6,433 nt of DNA from an uncultured Erysipelotrichaceae bacterium (GTDB lineage: Bacteria; Bacillota_I; Bacilli_A; Erysipelotrichales; Erysipelotrichaceae), in assembly GCA_902784015.1 (NCBI GenBank), contig CACZTC010000196.1, positions 1 through 6,433 on the forward strand. Direction: 5' to 3'. The position numbers were made by a program, and so were the translations under genes. The notes under the pieces were generated by a model. It was not told the DNA's origin. It did no database searches and saw only the letters and a list, made by a program, of their open reading frames with translations. This document shows positions 1-4,845 of this stretch, in pieces (position 1 is the first letter of the stretch; each line of letters starts with the position of its first letter).

Positions 1-69
1 ACGCAAGCAGAGGCTTGTATGGCTGCTACCTTCCGGTCCTGACCAGGTTCTATGCATGCTTGCTGTACC
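1..69 (-). ncRNA. ffs: Signal recognition particle RNA, small bacterial (4.5S) type, 3' end outside window
   Basis: This is the RNA scaffold of the signal recognition particle. It binds Ffh and directs ribosomes making membrane proteins to FtsY. On the minus strand, positions 44 to 21 carry the universal helix 8 core, GGTCAGGACCGGAAGG followed by TAGCAGCC, with the GGAA tetraloop and the asymmetric internal loop that Ffh recognises. Flanking arms GCAAGC (63-58) and GCTTGC (8-3) pair to extend the rod. No Alu-domain sequence is visible before the core, which fits the short form of about 80-110 nt. The 5' end is set about 7 nt after a good -10 box. The distal 3' strand of the hairpin lies beyond the left edge. 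In many Firmicutes the next gene downstream is dnaX. Confidence 0.95.
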
Positions 70-75
70 ATAGCT

Positions 76-104
76 ATTATATATAATAATTTTATAAATC
101 TCAA
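76..104 (-). promoter_or_regulatory. Promoter of the SRP RNA gene
   Basis: On the minus strand a -35 box TTGAGA (104-99) and a perfect -10 box TATAAT (81-76) are separated by exactly 17 nt. This matches the housekeeping sigma factor consensus and predicts transcription starting at about 71-68. The SRP RNA therefore has its own promoter in addition to any readthrough from serS. The -35 box lies only 3 bp from the edge of a 26-bp palindrome that contains parS, so ParB bound there could touch this promoter; that last point is inference. Confidence 0.75.
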
Positions 105-112
105 CATATAAA

Positions 113-128
113 TGTTTCACGTGAAACA
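113..128. other. parS: parS chromosome partitioning site 1
   Basis: The 16-bp sequence TGTTTCACGTGAAACA is a perfect match to the ParB-binding parS consensus known from Bacillus subtilis and most bacteria with ParABS. The symmetry extends to a perfect 26-bp palindrome (108-133). Such sites cluster near oriC, nucleate ParB spreading and load SMC. This one sits between the serS stop codon and the SRP RNA promoter. As RNA it would form a strong hairpin after serS, but no T-tract follows it on the minus strand, so it is not a typical terminator. Confidence 0.95.
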
Positions 129-140
129 TTTATTCAATAA

Positions 141-1424
141 TTACTTCTTTTCAATTTTCTCTTGCCCGCCCATATATGGTCTTAATGGTTCTGGAATTAA
201 TATGCTACCATCTTCTTGATAATTATTTTCCAAGAAAGAGATTAACATTATTGGAGGAGCAACAACTGTATTATTTAATGTATGTGCATAATAATTACCG
301 TTTTCTCCTTTAATTCTAATACTTAATCTTCTGGCTTGAGCATCTCCTAGATTTGAACAACTGCCAACTTCGAAATATTTCTTTTGTCTTGGAGACCAAG
401 CTTCAACATCGCAACTCTTAACCTTAAGATCCGCTAAATCACCCGAGCAACACTCTAATGTTCTAACAGGGATATCTAATGTTCTAAAGAAATCAACTGT
501 ATTTTTCCATAATTGTTCATACCAATACGGTGAATCTTCTGGCTCGCATATTACTACCATTTCTTGTTTTTCAAATTGATGAACTCTATATAATCCTCTT
601 TCTTCTATACCATGTGCGCCAACTTCTTTTCTAAAACAAGGGCTATAACTAGTCATTGTATATGGCATATTTTCTTTACTAACTATTTGATTTATAAATT
701 TACCAACCATAGAATGCTCTGATGTACCAATCAAATATAAATCTTCGCCTTCGATCTTATACATCATATTTTCCATTTCCGCAAAACTCATTACACCTTC
801 AACAACACTGCCATGAATCATAAAAGGGGGAATATAATAAGTGAATCCTCTATTAATCATGAAATCTCGAGCATAAGATAATATCGCTGAATGTAATCTT
901 GCTATATCACCCATTAAATAATAGAAGCCATTACCAGATGTTCTTCCTGCTGCATCTAAATCAATTCCATTTAAAGCTTCTATAATATCAGTATGATAGG
1001 GGATATCATAACCGGGAACGACTGGCTCACCATATTTTTCGATTTCAACATTTTCGCTGTCATCTTTGCCGATAGGTACAGATTCATCGATAATATTTGG
1101 TATCACCATCATTCTTGATCTGATTTCCGCGTTCAGTCTTTCTTCTTCCTTTTCTAAAGCTTCTATTTCATCTCCGATTGAAGAAACTTTTTTCTTAACT
1201 TCTTCAGCTTCTTCTTTCTTTCCTTGACTCATCAAAGCTCCGATTTCTTTAGATACCTTGTTTCTTTCGGCTCTCAAGTTATCTCCTTTAGTTTTGAATT
1301 CACGTACTTTTTCATCAAAATCTTTAACTTCATCTACCAAAACTAGCTTTTCATCCTGAAATTTCTTTTTTATGTTTTCTTTAACTAATTCAGGATTTTC
1401 TCTAATCAATTTAATATCTATCAT
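141..1424 (-). CDS. serS: Seryl-tRNA synthetase (serine--tRNA ligase)
   Basis: Class II aminoacyl-tRNA synthetase that charges tRNA-Ser (and tRNA-Sec where present) with serine using ATP, in the cytoplasm. The start at 1424 gives MIDIKLIREN, the usual SerRS opening, preceded by GGAGG (1433-1429) with a 4-nt gap. The frame stays open upstream, but that stretch lies inside the T-box terminator. The protein is 427 aa, normal for the family. Residues about 30-105 form the antiparallel coiled-coil arm that grips the long variable arm of tRNA-Ser. The catalytic core shows TSE (234-236), motif 2 (FRKEVGAHGIEERGLYRVHQF, starting at 264) and SCSNLGDAQARR (355-366). The TSEHSM and HTLNNTVVAPP segments differ from the textbook TAEVP and TLNGSGLAVGR, marking a divergent clostridial subtype. 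In motif 3, Ile392 (codon ATA, 251-249) occupies the place of the near-invariant ATP-binding Arg; see findings. Expression is under T-box control. Confidence 0.97.
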   Translation of the reverse strand: MIDIKLIRENPELVKENIKKKFQDEKLVLVDEVKDFDEKVREFKTKGDNLRAERNKVSKEIGALMSQGKKEEAEEVKKKVSSIGDEIEALEKEEERLNAEIRSRMMVIPNIIDESVPIGKDDSENVEIEKYGEPVVPGYDIPYHTDIIEALNGIDLDAAGRTSGNGFYYLMGDIARLHSAILSYARDFMINRGFTYYIPPFMIHGSVVEGVMSFAEMENMMYKIEGEDLYLIGTSEHSMVGKFINQIVSKENMPYTMTSYSPCFRKEVGAHGIEERGLYRVHQFEKQEMVVICEPEDSPYWYEQLWKNTVDFFRTLDIPVRTLECCSGDLADLKVKSCDVEAWSPRQKKYFEVGSCSNLGDAQARRLSIRIKGENGNYYAHTLNNTVVAPPIMLISFLENNYQEDGSILIPEPLRPYMGGQEKIEKK

Positions 1425-1440
1425 AAAACCTCCAAAAAAT

Positions 1441-1478
1441 AAAAAAACCCGCAAATAGGGACGATTCCTAAATCGCGG
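1441..1478 (-). terminator. Intrinsic terminator arm of the serS T-box
   Basis: On the minus strand CCGC (1478-1475) can pair with GCGG (1452-1449) and TAGG with CCTA, separated by a small internal loop and closed by a 7-nt loop. A run of seven T (1447-1441) follows. The 5' arm is drawn from the T-box sequence itself, so this hairpin and the antiterminator cannot coexist. Termination here prevents serS expression when tRNA-Ser is charged. Confidence 0.75.
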
Positions 1479-1498
1479 TGCCACCCTAATTGTATAAT

Positions 1499-1514
1499 TG
1501 TTTCACGTGAAACA
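1499..1514. other. parS: parS chromosome partitioning site 2, inside the serS T-box leader
   Basis: A second exact TGTTTCACGTGAAACA, with a 20-bp perfect palindrome (1497-1516). It lies about 1.39 kb from site 1 on the other side of serS. In the transcript the same bases fold into a hairpin (1520-1492, one bulged U) located directly before the T-box, with a 4-nt linker. That is the usual place of T-box Stem III. The DNA is therefore predicted to serve both ParB binding and riboswitch folding. Confidence 0.95.
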
Positions 1515-1667
1515 ATATACCTCTTAACGCATATAACGGATGCCCCGGGATTAATTAGATCCACTCTAGGAACGGATTCACTATATCGTGTGATAGTTTG
1601 CATCTTCCACTATCTTTCTTGTTTTTACATTTTATAGCTACTATTTTCCTGTCTTCGTATTATCAAA

Positions 1668-1696
1668 ATTAAAACATTTACCTATATTTTTGTCAA
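1668..1696 (-). promoter_or_regulatory. Promoter of the serS T-box leader
   Basis: A perfect -35 box TTGACA (1696-1691) and a -10 box TTTAAT (1673-1668) with a 17-nt spacer, on the minus strand. The predicted start at about 1661 lies just before Stem I of the T-box. The -35 box is only 6 bp from the -35 box of the divergent promoter for the small RHH gene. Confidence 0.8.
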
Positions 1697-1702
1697 ATTC
1701 AT

Positions 1703-1731
1703 TTAACATGCACGCATGTTGATGCTATAAT
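1703..1731 (+). promoter_or_regulatory. Promoter of the RHH gene
   Basis: -35 box TTAACA (1703-1708), 17-nt spacer, and an extended -10 TGCTATAAT (1723-1731). Transcription would start at about 1738, so the mRNA leader is only about 10 nt and begins essentially at the ribosome binding site. An inverted repeat fills most of the spacer, a typical repressor operator position. Confidence 0.8.
1705..1720. promoter_or_regulatory. Operator-like inverted repeat in the RHH promoter
   Basis: AACATGC and GCATGTT form a perfect 7-bp inverted repeat around AC. It overlaps the last bases of the -35 box and covers the spacer of the RHH promoter, and its edge is 8 bp from the serS -35 box. A near-identical copy follows the gene at 2002-2017. 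Binding by the RHH protein itself is the natural guess but is inference. Confidence 0.6.
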
Positions 1732-1747
1732 AACAGCGGAGGATATT

Positions 1748-1975
1748 ATGCAGAAAAAATCACAATATAAACGCAAACTTGAATACAATAATACTTATAA
1801 TAGAAATAATTATCGCTCTTTCGCGATGCGATTAAATATTAAAACAGAAAGTGAAATCATCAAGTGGCTTGAAAACAAAGAGAGTGTAAAGGGTTATATA
1901 TTAAGCTTAGTCGAAGATGATATGAAAAAGAATAAACCAATACGAAAGAAAAGGGGAACCAAAAAGAAAGTATGA
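1748..1975 (+). CDS. Small ribbon-helix-helix (Arc/MetJ-like) DNA-binding protein
   Basis: A 75-aa basic protein. GGAGG (1738-1742) lies 5 nt before the ATG, so the start is well supported. Residues about 22-30 (YRSFAMRLN) look like the DNA-contacting beta strand, 33-43 (TESEIIKWLEN) helix A and 46-60 (SVKGYILSLVEDDMK) helix B of a ribbon-helix-helix fold. The pattern strand, then a T-x-x-x-I-I-x-x-L-E helix, then a V-x-G-Y-I helix is common in small Firmicute RHH proteins. The last 15 residues are a Lys/Arg-rich tail. It is transcribed divergently from serS, and near-identical operator-like repeats flank it, which suggests autoregulation. No antitoxin partner gene lies next to it: the next gene points the other way behind a strong terminator. 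Its target genes are unknown. Confidence 0.75.
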   Translation: MQKKSQYKRKLEYNNTYNRNNYRSFAMRLNIKTESEIIKWLENKESVKGYILSLVEDDMKKNKPIRKKRGTKKKV

Positions 1976-2001
1976 CCTTTTTTCTTTTCTCGACAACAGT
2001 T

Positions 2002-2017
2002 ATCATGCATGCATGTC
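2002..2017. repeat. Second copy of the RHH operator-like repeat
   Basis: ATCATGCATGCATGTC matches the upstream repeat at 1705-1720 in 13 of 16 positions and contains the 12-bp palindrome CATGCATGCATG (2004-2015). It lies 27 bp after the RHH stop codon. A TATAAT box on the minus strand (2024-2019) touches it, but no convincing -35 accompanies that box. Confidence 0.5.
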
Positions 2018-2057
2018 GATTATAGTTTTTGACTAAAATATATATTTCCCGGGTAAT

Positions 2058-2091
2058 AAAAACCATAGTTTATTTAAGAACTATGGTTTTT
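2058..2091. terminator. Bidirectional terminator between the RHH and HTH genes
   Basis: A perfect 13-bp stem, AAAAACCATAGTT (2058-2070) with AACTATGGTTTTT (2079-2091), and an 8-nt loop. T-runs follow the GC-containing core in both directions. It can end the plus-strand RHH transcript and the minus-strand HTH transcript. Its right arm overlaps the stop codon of the HTH gene by two bases. Confidence 0.85.
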
Positions 2092-2527
2092 ATTTCAATA
2101 TTTCACACGCAAATTGGTCTAATAATATATTTGTATCTTCTACCGTGCATTTATTATTGATTGAGAATAAAATAATCACGTCTCTTTTATCTCTGGCATA
2201 TAAAGTTCCAGATCCAGCTATTTCTAGGGCTCTAATTGTCTCCTTAACCCCTAATTTTGCACCTAAACATAAGCGAATAATCTTATCTTTGCCAGGATTA
2301 TTCCTAGTACCATTTAATATTTGATATGCATAAGTCCTTTCTATACCGCTATTTTTTATTATTTCTGCCACGGAATAACCACTCTTTTCTATTTCTTTAT
2401 TAAAATATTCTGAAATAGATTTATATTTATTTACCGCTTCTTCATCATTTAAATATTCTTCTAAATCATCCTGTTTATCAAGATTTAGTAGTACTTCCTC
2501 TAGTTTTTTAGTTGTTCCTTGTTCCAT
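2090..2527 (-). CDS. XRE-family helix-turn-helix regulator paired with a kinase gene
   Basis: A 145-aa cytoplasmic protein (from the 2527 start). An acidic helical N-terminus (to about residue 45) is followed by an HTH: SVAEIIKNSGIERTYAYQIL at about 52-71, then NGTRN. The C-terminal part has ALEIAGSGTLYARDKRDVII. From memory, this layout belongs to small XRE-type proteins of Lachnospiraceae-like clostridia that often neighbour a protein kinase gene, as here. The start at 2527 gives MEQGTTKKLEE, which resembles the opening of those relatives. An upstream ATG at 2548 would add seven residues; neither start has a good ribosome binding site. The kinase gene begins 36 bp away in the opposite direction, so the two 5' regions overlap, and a regulator acting on the shared control region is plausible. 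DNA binding is inferred from the fold; no operator was found. Confidence 0.75.
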   Translation of the reverse strand: MEQGTTKKLEEVLLNLDKQDDLEEYLNDEEAVNKYKSISEYFNKEIEKSGYSVAEIIKNSGIERTYAYQILNGTRNNPGKDKIIRLCLGAKLGVKETIRALEIAGSGTLYARDKRDVIILFSINNKCTVEDTNILLDQFACEILK

Positions 2528-2547
2528 CTTTAATCCCGTTCCCTTCA

Positions 2548-2556
2548 TGCTATAAT
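2548..2556 (+). promoter_or_regulatory. Extended -10 promoter of the kinase gene
   Basis: TGCTATAAT (2548-2556) is a perfect extended -10 element. No clear -35 hexamer lies 16-18 nt upstream (CTTTAA at a 17-nt gap). Transcription would start at about 2563-2564, on the kinase start codon itself, giving a leaderless mRNA. The element overlaps the 5' region of the divergent HTH gene. Confidence 0.6.
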
Positions 2557-2563
2557 CAATTTA

Positions 2564-3610
2564 ATGAAAGATATTAATAATACAAAATCAGATTTTTATA
2601 GTTCTTATTATACAGAAATCTATTCTTTTGATAATAGCAATAAGTGTTTGTTGATAAATGAAGAAACAAATGAAATATATATCAAAAAAAGGCTAGATGT
2701 ATATAATGAATCCGTTATTTCTTTTTTAAAAAACAATAATAATATTCATTTTTCTAAAATAATTGATTATCGGGAAGAGGATAATCAATTAATAGTAATC
2801 GAAGAATATATTCAAGGTGAAACGCTTCATAAATATATAGAAAACCATTCTTTAACAAACAAAGAAAAAGAGAAAATAATTATTGATATATGCGATGGCC
2901 TATACTTTCTTCATACAGCGGAGCCACCAATAATACATAGAGATCTTAAACCTAGTAATATTCTTATCGACAAAGATAATATAGTAAAGATCATTGATTA
3001 TGATGCGGCCAAGGTATTTAAGAAAGGATTAAAAAGAGATACTGTATTAATTGGTACACCTGGTGTGGCAGCTCCTGAGCAATATGGATTCGCGCAATCT
3101 GATGTTAGAACAGACATTTTCTCTTTGGGTTTATTAATTAAAGAGCTATTCCTAAATGACTCTAAAATGTTAAGAATAGCAGATAAAGCAACTAAGATGG
3201 ATCCTAATGATCGTTATAGTAGTGTCATTAATTTGAAAAGTGATATCCAAAATCCTTCTCTTAAATTAGCTCTTCTACCAATTCCAGGATTTAGAACTAA
3301 TAATCTTCTTCATAAAATAATATCTATTCTAGGTTATGGTTATATTATTTATTTATCATTATCTACAGATATAAATATAAACAATAAACCCGCTACAGGT
3401 TTAATACTTATAATTAATCGTCTTTGTATATTATTTATGCTTTTATCAATAGTAGACTTAATATTTGATTGGACACATTTCTACCATAATTTTCCTTGGA
3501 TATATTCTTCCAACAAAAAGAAACGTATAATCGCCAAAGCAATAGGGGTAGTAGTAATTTTCTTTATCTTCGCTTTAATTGCTTCGCTTGCAGAATCAAT
3601 ATTTGCATAA
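2564..3610 (+). CDS. Membrane-anchored serine/threonine protein kinase (Hanks type)
   Basis: A 348-aa protein with an N-terminal kinase domain (about 10-230) and a hydrophobic C-terminus. Visible kinase elements: IYIKK (K41 or K42, the ATP-anchoring Lys), hinge VIEEYIQGETL (78-88), catalytic loop IIHRDLKPSNILI with D127, K129 and N132, metal-binding DYD (145-147) in place of DFG, GTPGVAAPEQY (164-174, APE region) and SDVRTDIFSLG (helix F, D184). There is no glycine-rich loop, a feature I believe is usual in this clostridial subfamily. The C-terminus has likely membrane segments at about 252-268, 278-301 and 322-347, so the kinase domain should be cytoplasmic; no PASTA repeats or other sensor domain is present. 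The ATG is the first possible start after an in-frame stop at 2531, has no ribosome binding site, and lies 7 nt after the -10 box. It is divergent from the HTH gene, a likely functional partner. Confidence 0.9.
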   Translation: MKDINNTKSDFYSSYYTEIYSFDNSNKCLLINEETNEIYIKKRLDVYNESVISFLKNNNNIHFSKIIDYREEDNQLIVIEEYIQGETLHKYIENHSLTNKEKEKIIIDICDGLYFLHTAEPPIIHRDLKPSNILIDKDNIVKIIDYDAAKVFKKGLKRDTVLIGTPGVAAPEQYGFAQSDVRTDIFSLGLLIKELFLNDSKMLRIADKATKMDPNDRYSSVINLKSDIQNPSLKLALLPIPGFRTNNLLHKIISILGYGYIIYLSLSTDININNKPATGLILIINRLCILFMLLSIVDLIFDWTHFYHNFPWIYSSNKKKRIIAKAIGVVVIFFIFALIASLAESIFA

Positions 3611-3640
3611 TGGTGTGCTGATAGCACACCATTTATTTTT
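3609..3640 (+). terminator. Terminator after the kinase gene
   Basis: An 11-bp stem built around TGGTGTGCT and AGCACACCA with a 3-nt loop, followed by TATTTTT. It starts inside the kinase stop codon and closes that transcription unit. Confidence 0.85.
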
Positions 3641-3666
3641 GATCTATATTTATACTTTTTTTGAAG

Positions 3667-3690
3667 AAACATTTGTTTTATCAAATGTTT
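3667..3690. repeat. AT-rich hairpin in the kinase to DUF4352 gap
   Basis: AAACATTTG (3667-3675) and CAAATGTTT (3682-3690) form a perfect 9-bp inverted repeat with a 6-nt loop. Only two more T follow on the plus strand, so it would be a weak back-up terminator at best. The rest of 3691-3798 is very AT-rich; a promoter for the next gene must lie there, but no convincing -35/-10 pair stands out. Confidence 0.35.
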
Positions 3691-3810
3691 TTACAACATT
3701 ATTAACTTTATAATCTATGATTTAGTTTTCAGACTTTAATTATCTATTAATAAATTAAAAATATATGTATTTATTCATTGAATATATCAATATAACGAGG
3801 AGGGACAGTT

Positions 3811-4797
3811 ATGAAAAAGTTATTGAAAATTATTGGTATTGCTATAGTTGCTATTTTGGCGATAGGCATTATTGGAGGAGGGAAGGAAAAAAATAATGGG
3901 AAAATAGGAGAAGTTGGCGAAACAAATAATTTTTCTTCTCAAAATACGACGTCAAATTCCTCTGAAGAGGCGCCAAAAGAAGAGTATCAAATACAGGATG
4001 AATATCATGTTGGTGACATTTTAATGGATGGAGACACTAAAATAGTCTATATTACAAGCGGAGACTATGTTAGCGATAATGAATTTTCACAGCCAGAAGA
4101 AGGGAATAAGTACATATTCATGAAAATGGCCTTTGAAAATACATCTAGAAAGTCAGATACTTCTATTTCTTTTTATAACTTCGAATGTTATGCGGATGGA
4201 TATAATGCAGAAATGTATTATGGCGGAGATGATGATTTATCTGCAACTCTTTCTCCAGGAAGATCCACAAGCGGAACTCTTATTTTTGAAGTTCCTGAAA
4301 ACGCTGAAAAAATAGAGGTTGAATATGAATCTAATGTTTGGACACAAGAAAAAATACTATTTGTTTTTGATGGAGAAAAAGATAGTGGCTATGTACTTGA
4401 GAAAAATACCGAAAGAAGCGATTCTGCCGTTAGTGTTGGTGAATCAGTAGAAACTTCTTCATTAAAGATCGATTATGTTTCTTGCGAAGAATATGTAAGT
4501 GATAATATGTTTATACAGCCAAAAGAAAACCATCATTTTGTCACTTGTACATTTGAGGTTGAAAATATAGGATCTTCTGATGCTTCAATTACTTATTTTA
4601 GCTTTGATTGTTATGCTGATGGAATCGACTGCGAACAAACTTTTGTTAGAGATGATGGTTTAAGCGCAACTTTATCGCCGGGAAGAAAAGCTACTGGTAC
4701 TGTCACCTTTGAAATTCCTAATGATGCAACAGTTGTTGAGCTAGAATTAGATAATAGTTTTTGGACTTCAAACAGAATTGTCTTCACAATACAATAA
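3811..4797 (+). CDS. Membrane-anchored extracytoplasmic protein with two DUF4352-like domains
   Basis: A 328-aa protein. GGAGG (3799-3803), within GAGGAGGG, lies 7 nt before the ATG. Residues 5-22 form one hydrophobic segment after MKK. There is no lipobox Cys and no clear signal peptidase site, so an N-terminal membrane anchor with the rest outside is most likely. Residues 24-65 are an Asn/Ser/Glu-rich linker. Two homologous beta-rich domains follow, about 66-188 and 208-328. They share YVSDN-x-F-x-QP (86-94 and 228-236), CYADG (126-130 and 267-271), LSATLSPGR (143-151 and 284-292) and G-T-x-x-F-E-x-P. This resembles DUF4352, an immunoglobulin-like (MPT63-type) fold of surface and secreted Firmicute proteins whose function is mostly unknown. 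The gene is a separate transcription unit, convergent with gyrA. A role as a surface sensor or ligand-binding protein is a guess. Confidence 0.85.
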   Translation: MKKLLKIIGIAIVAILAIGIIGGGKEKNNGKIGEVGETNNFSSQNTTSNSSEEAPKEEYQIQDEYHVGDILMDGDTKIVYITSGDYVSDNEFSQPEEGNKYIFMKMAFENTSRKSDTSISFYNFECYADGYNAEMYYGGDDDLSATLSPGRSTSGTLIFEVPENAEKIEVEYESNVWTQEKILFVFDGEKDSGYVLEKNTERSDSAVSVGESVETSSLKIDYVSCEEYVSDNMFIQPKENHHFVTCTFEVENIGSSDASITYFSFDCYADGIDCEQTFVRDDGLSATLSPGRKATGTVTFEIPNDATVVELELDNSFWTSNRIVFTIQ

Positions 4798-4804
4798 TCA
4801 TCTT

Positions 4805-4834
4805 AAAAATGGCAGTTGCAACTGCCATTTTTTT
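4805..4834. terminator. Bidirectional terminator between the DUF4352 gene and gyrA
   Basis: A perfect 28-bp palindrome (4805-4832) with the core TGGCAGTTGCAACTGCCA, flanked by A5 on the left and T7 on the right. It gives a stem with a T-tract in both orientations and separates the convergent DUF4352 and gyrA transcripts. Confidence 0.9.
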
Positions 4835-4845
4835 ATAAATATCTT

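Larger units (their letters stand above)
1441..1660 (-). promoter_or_regulatory. T-box riboswitch controlling serS (serine-specific)
   Basis: Leader RNA that binds uncharged tRNA-Ser and then allows readthrough into serS. The T-box itself is AGGGTGGCACCGCG (1487-1474). The antiterminator pairs AGGG with CCCT and GCGATT with AATCGT (1487-1457), exposing TGGC, which complements the GCCA end expected of tRNA-Ser (discriminator G73). Stem I has a base of AGGAA (1650-1646) with TTCCT (1572-1568), a specifier loop with an AGTA S-turn facing GAATCC, a CTATA/TATAG stem, and a distal stem GATAGT/ACTATC whose loop contains the conserved GATGCAA. The specifier is UCC (1576-1574), a serine codon. A Stem II candidate is GGAT/ATCC. 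Stem III is formed by the parS palindrome (1520-1492). Helices were assigned by eye. Confidence 0.95.

Noticed and set aside
108..133. The palindrome after serS as an intrinsic terminator
   Set aside because: No T-tract follows it on the minus strand; the parS match explains it fully.
1425..1484. A longer serS start at 1484 adding 20 residues
   Set aside because: The extra codons lie within the T-box and terminator, have no ribosome binding site, and the start at 1424 has GGAGG and the normal SerRS N-terminus.
1860..2066. A minus-strand reading frame antisense to the RHH gene, with a TATAAT box at 2024-2019
   Set aside because: No ribosome binding site, no -35 box, and the translation looks like the complement of a Lys-rich gene rather than a protein.
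2546..2550. A CATGC half-site of the RHH operator at the kinase promoter
   Set aside because: Five bases are too few to call, and no inverted partner is present.
3709..3714. TATAAT as a promoter for the DUF4352 gene
   Set aside because: No -35 hexamer at a suitable distance, and it is about 100 bp from the gene in very AT-rich DNA, where such boxes occur by chance.
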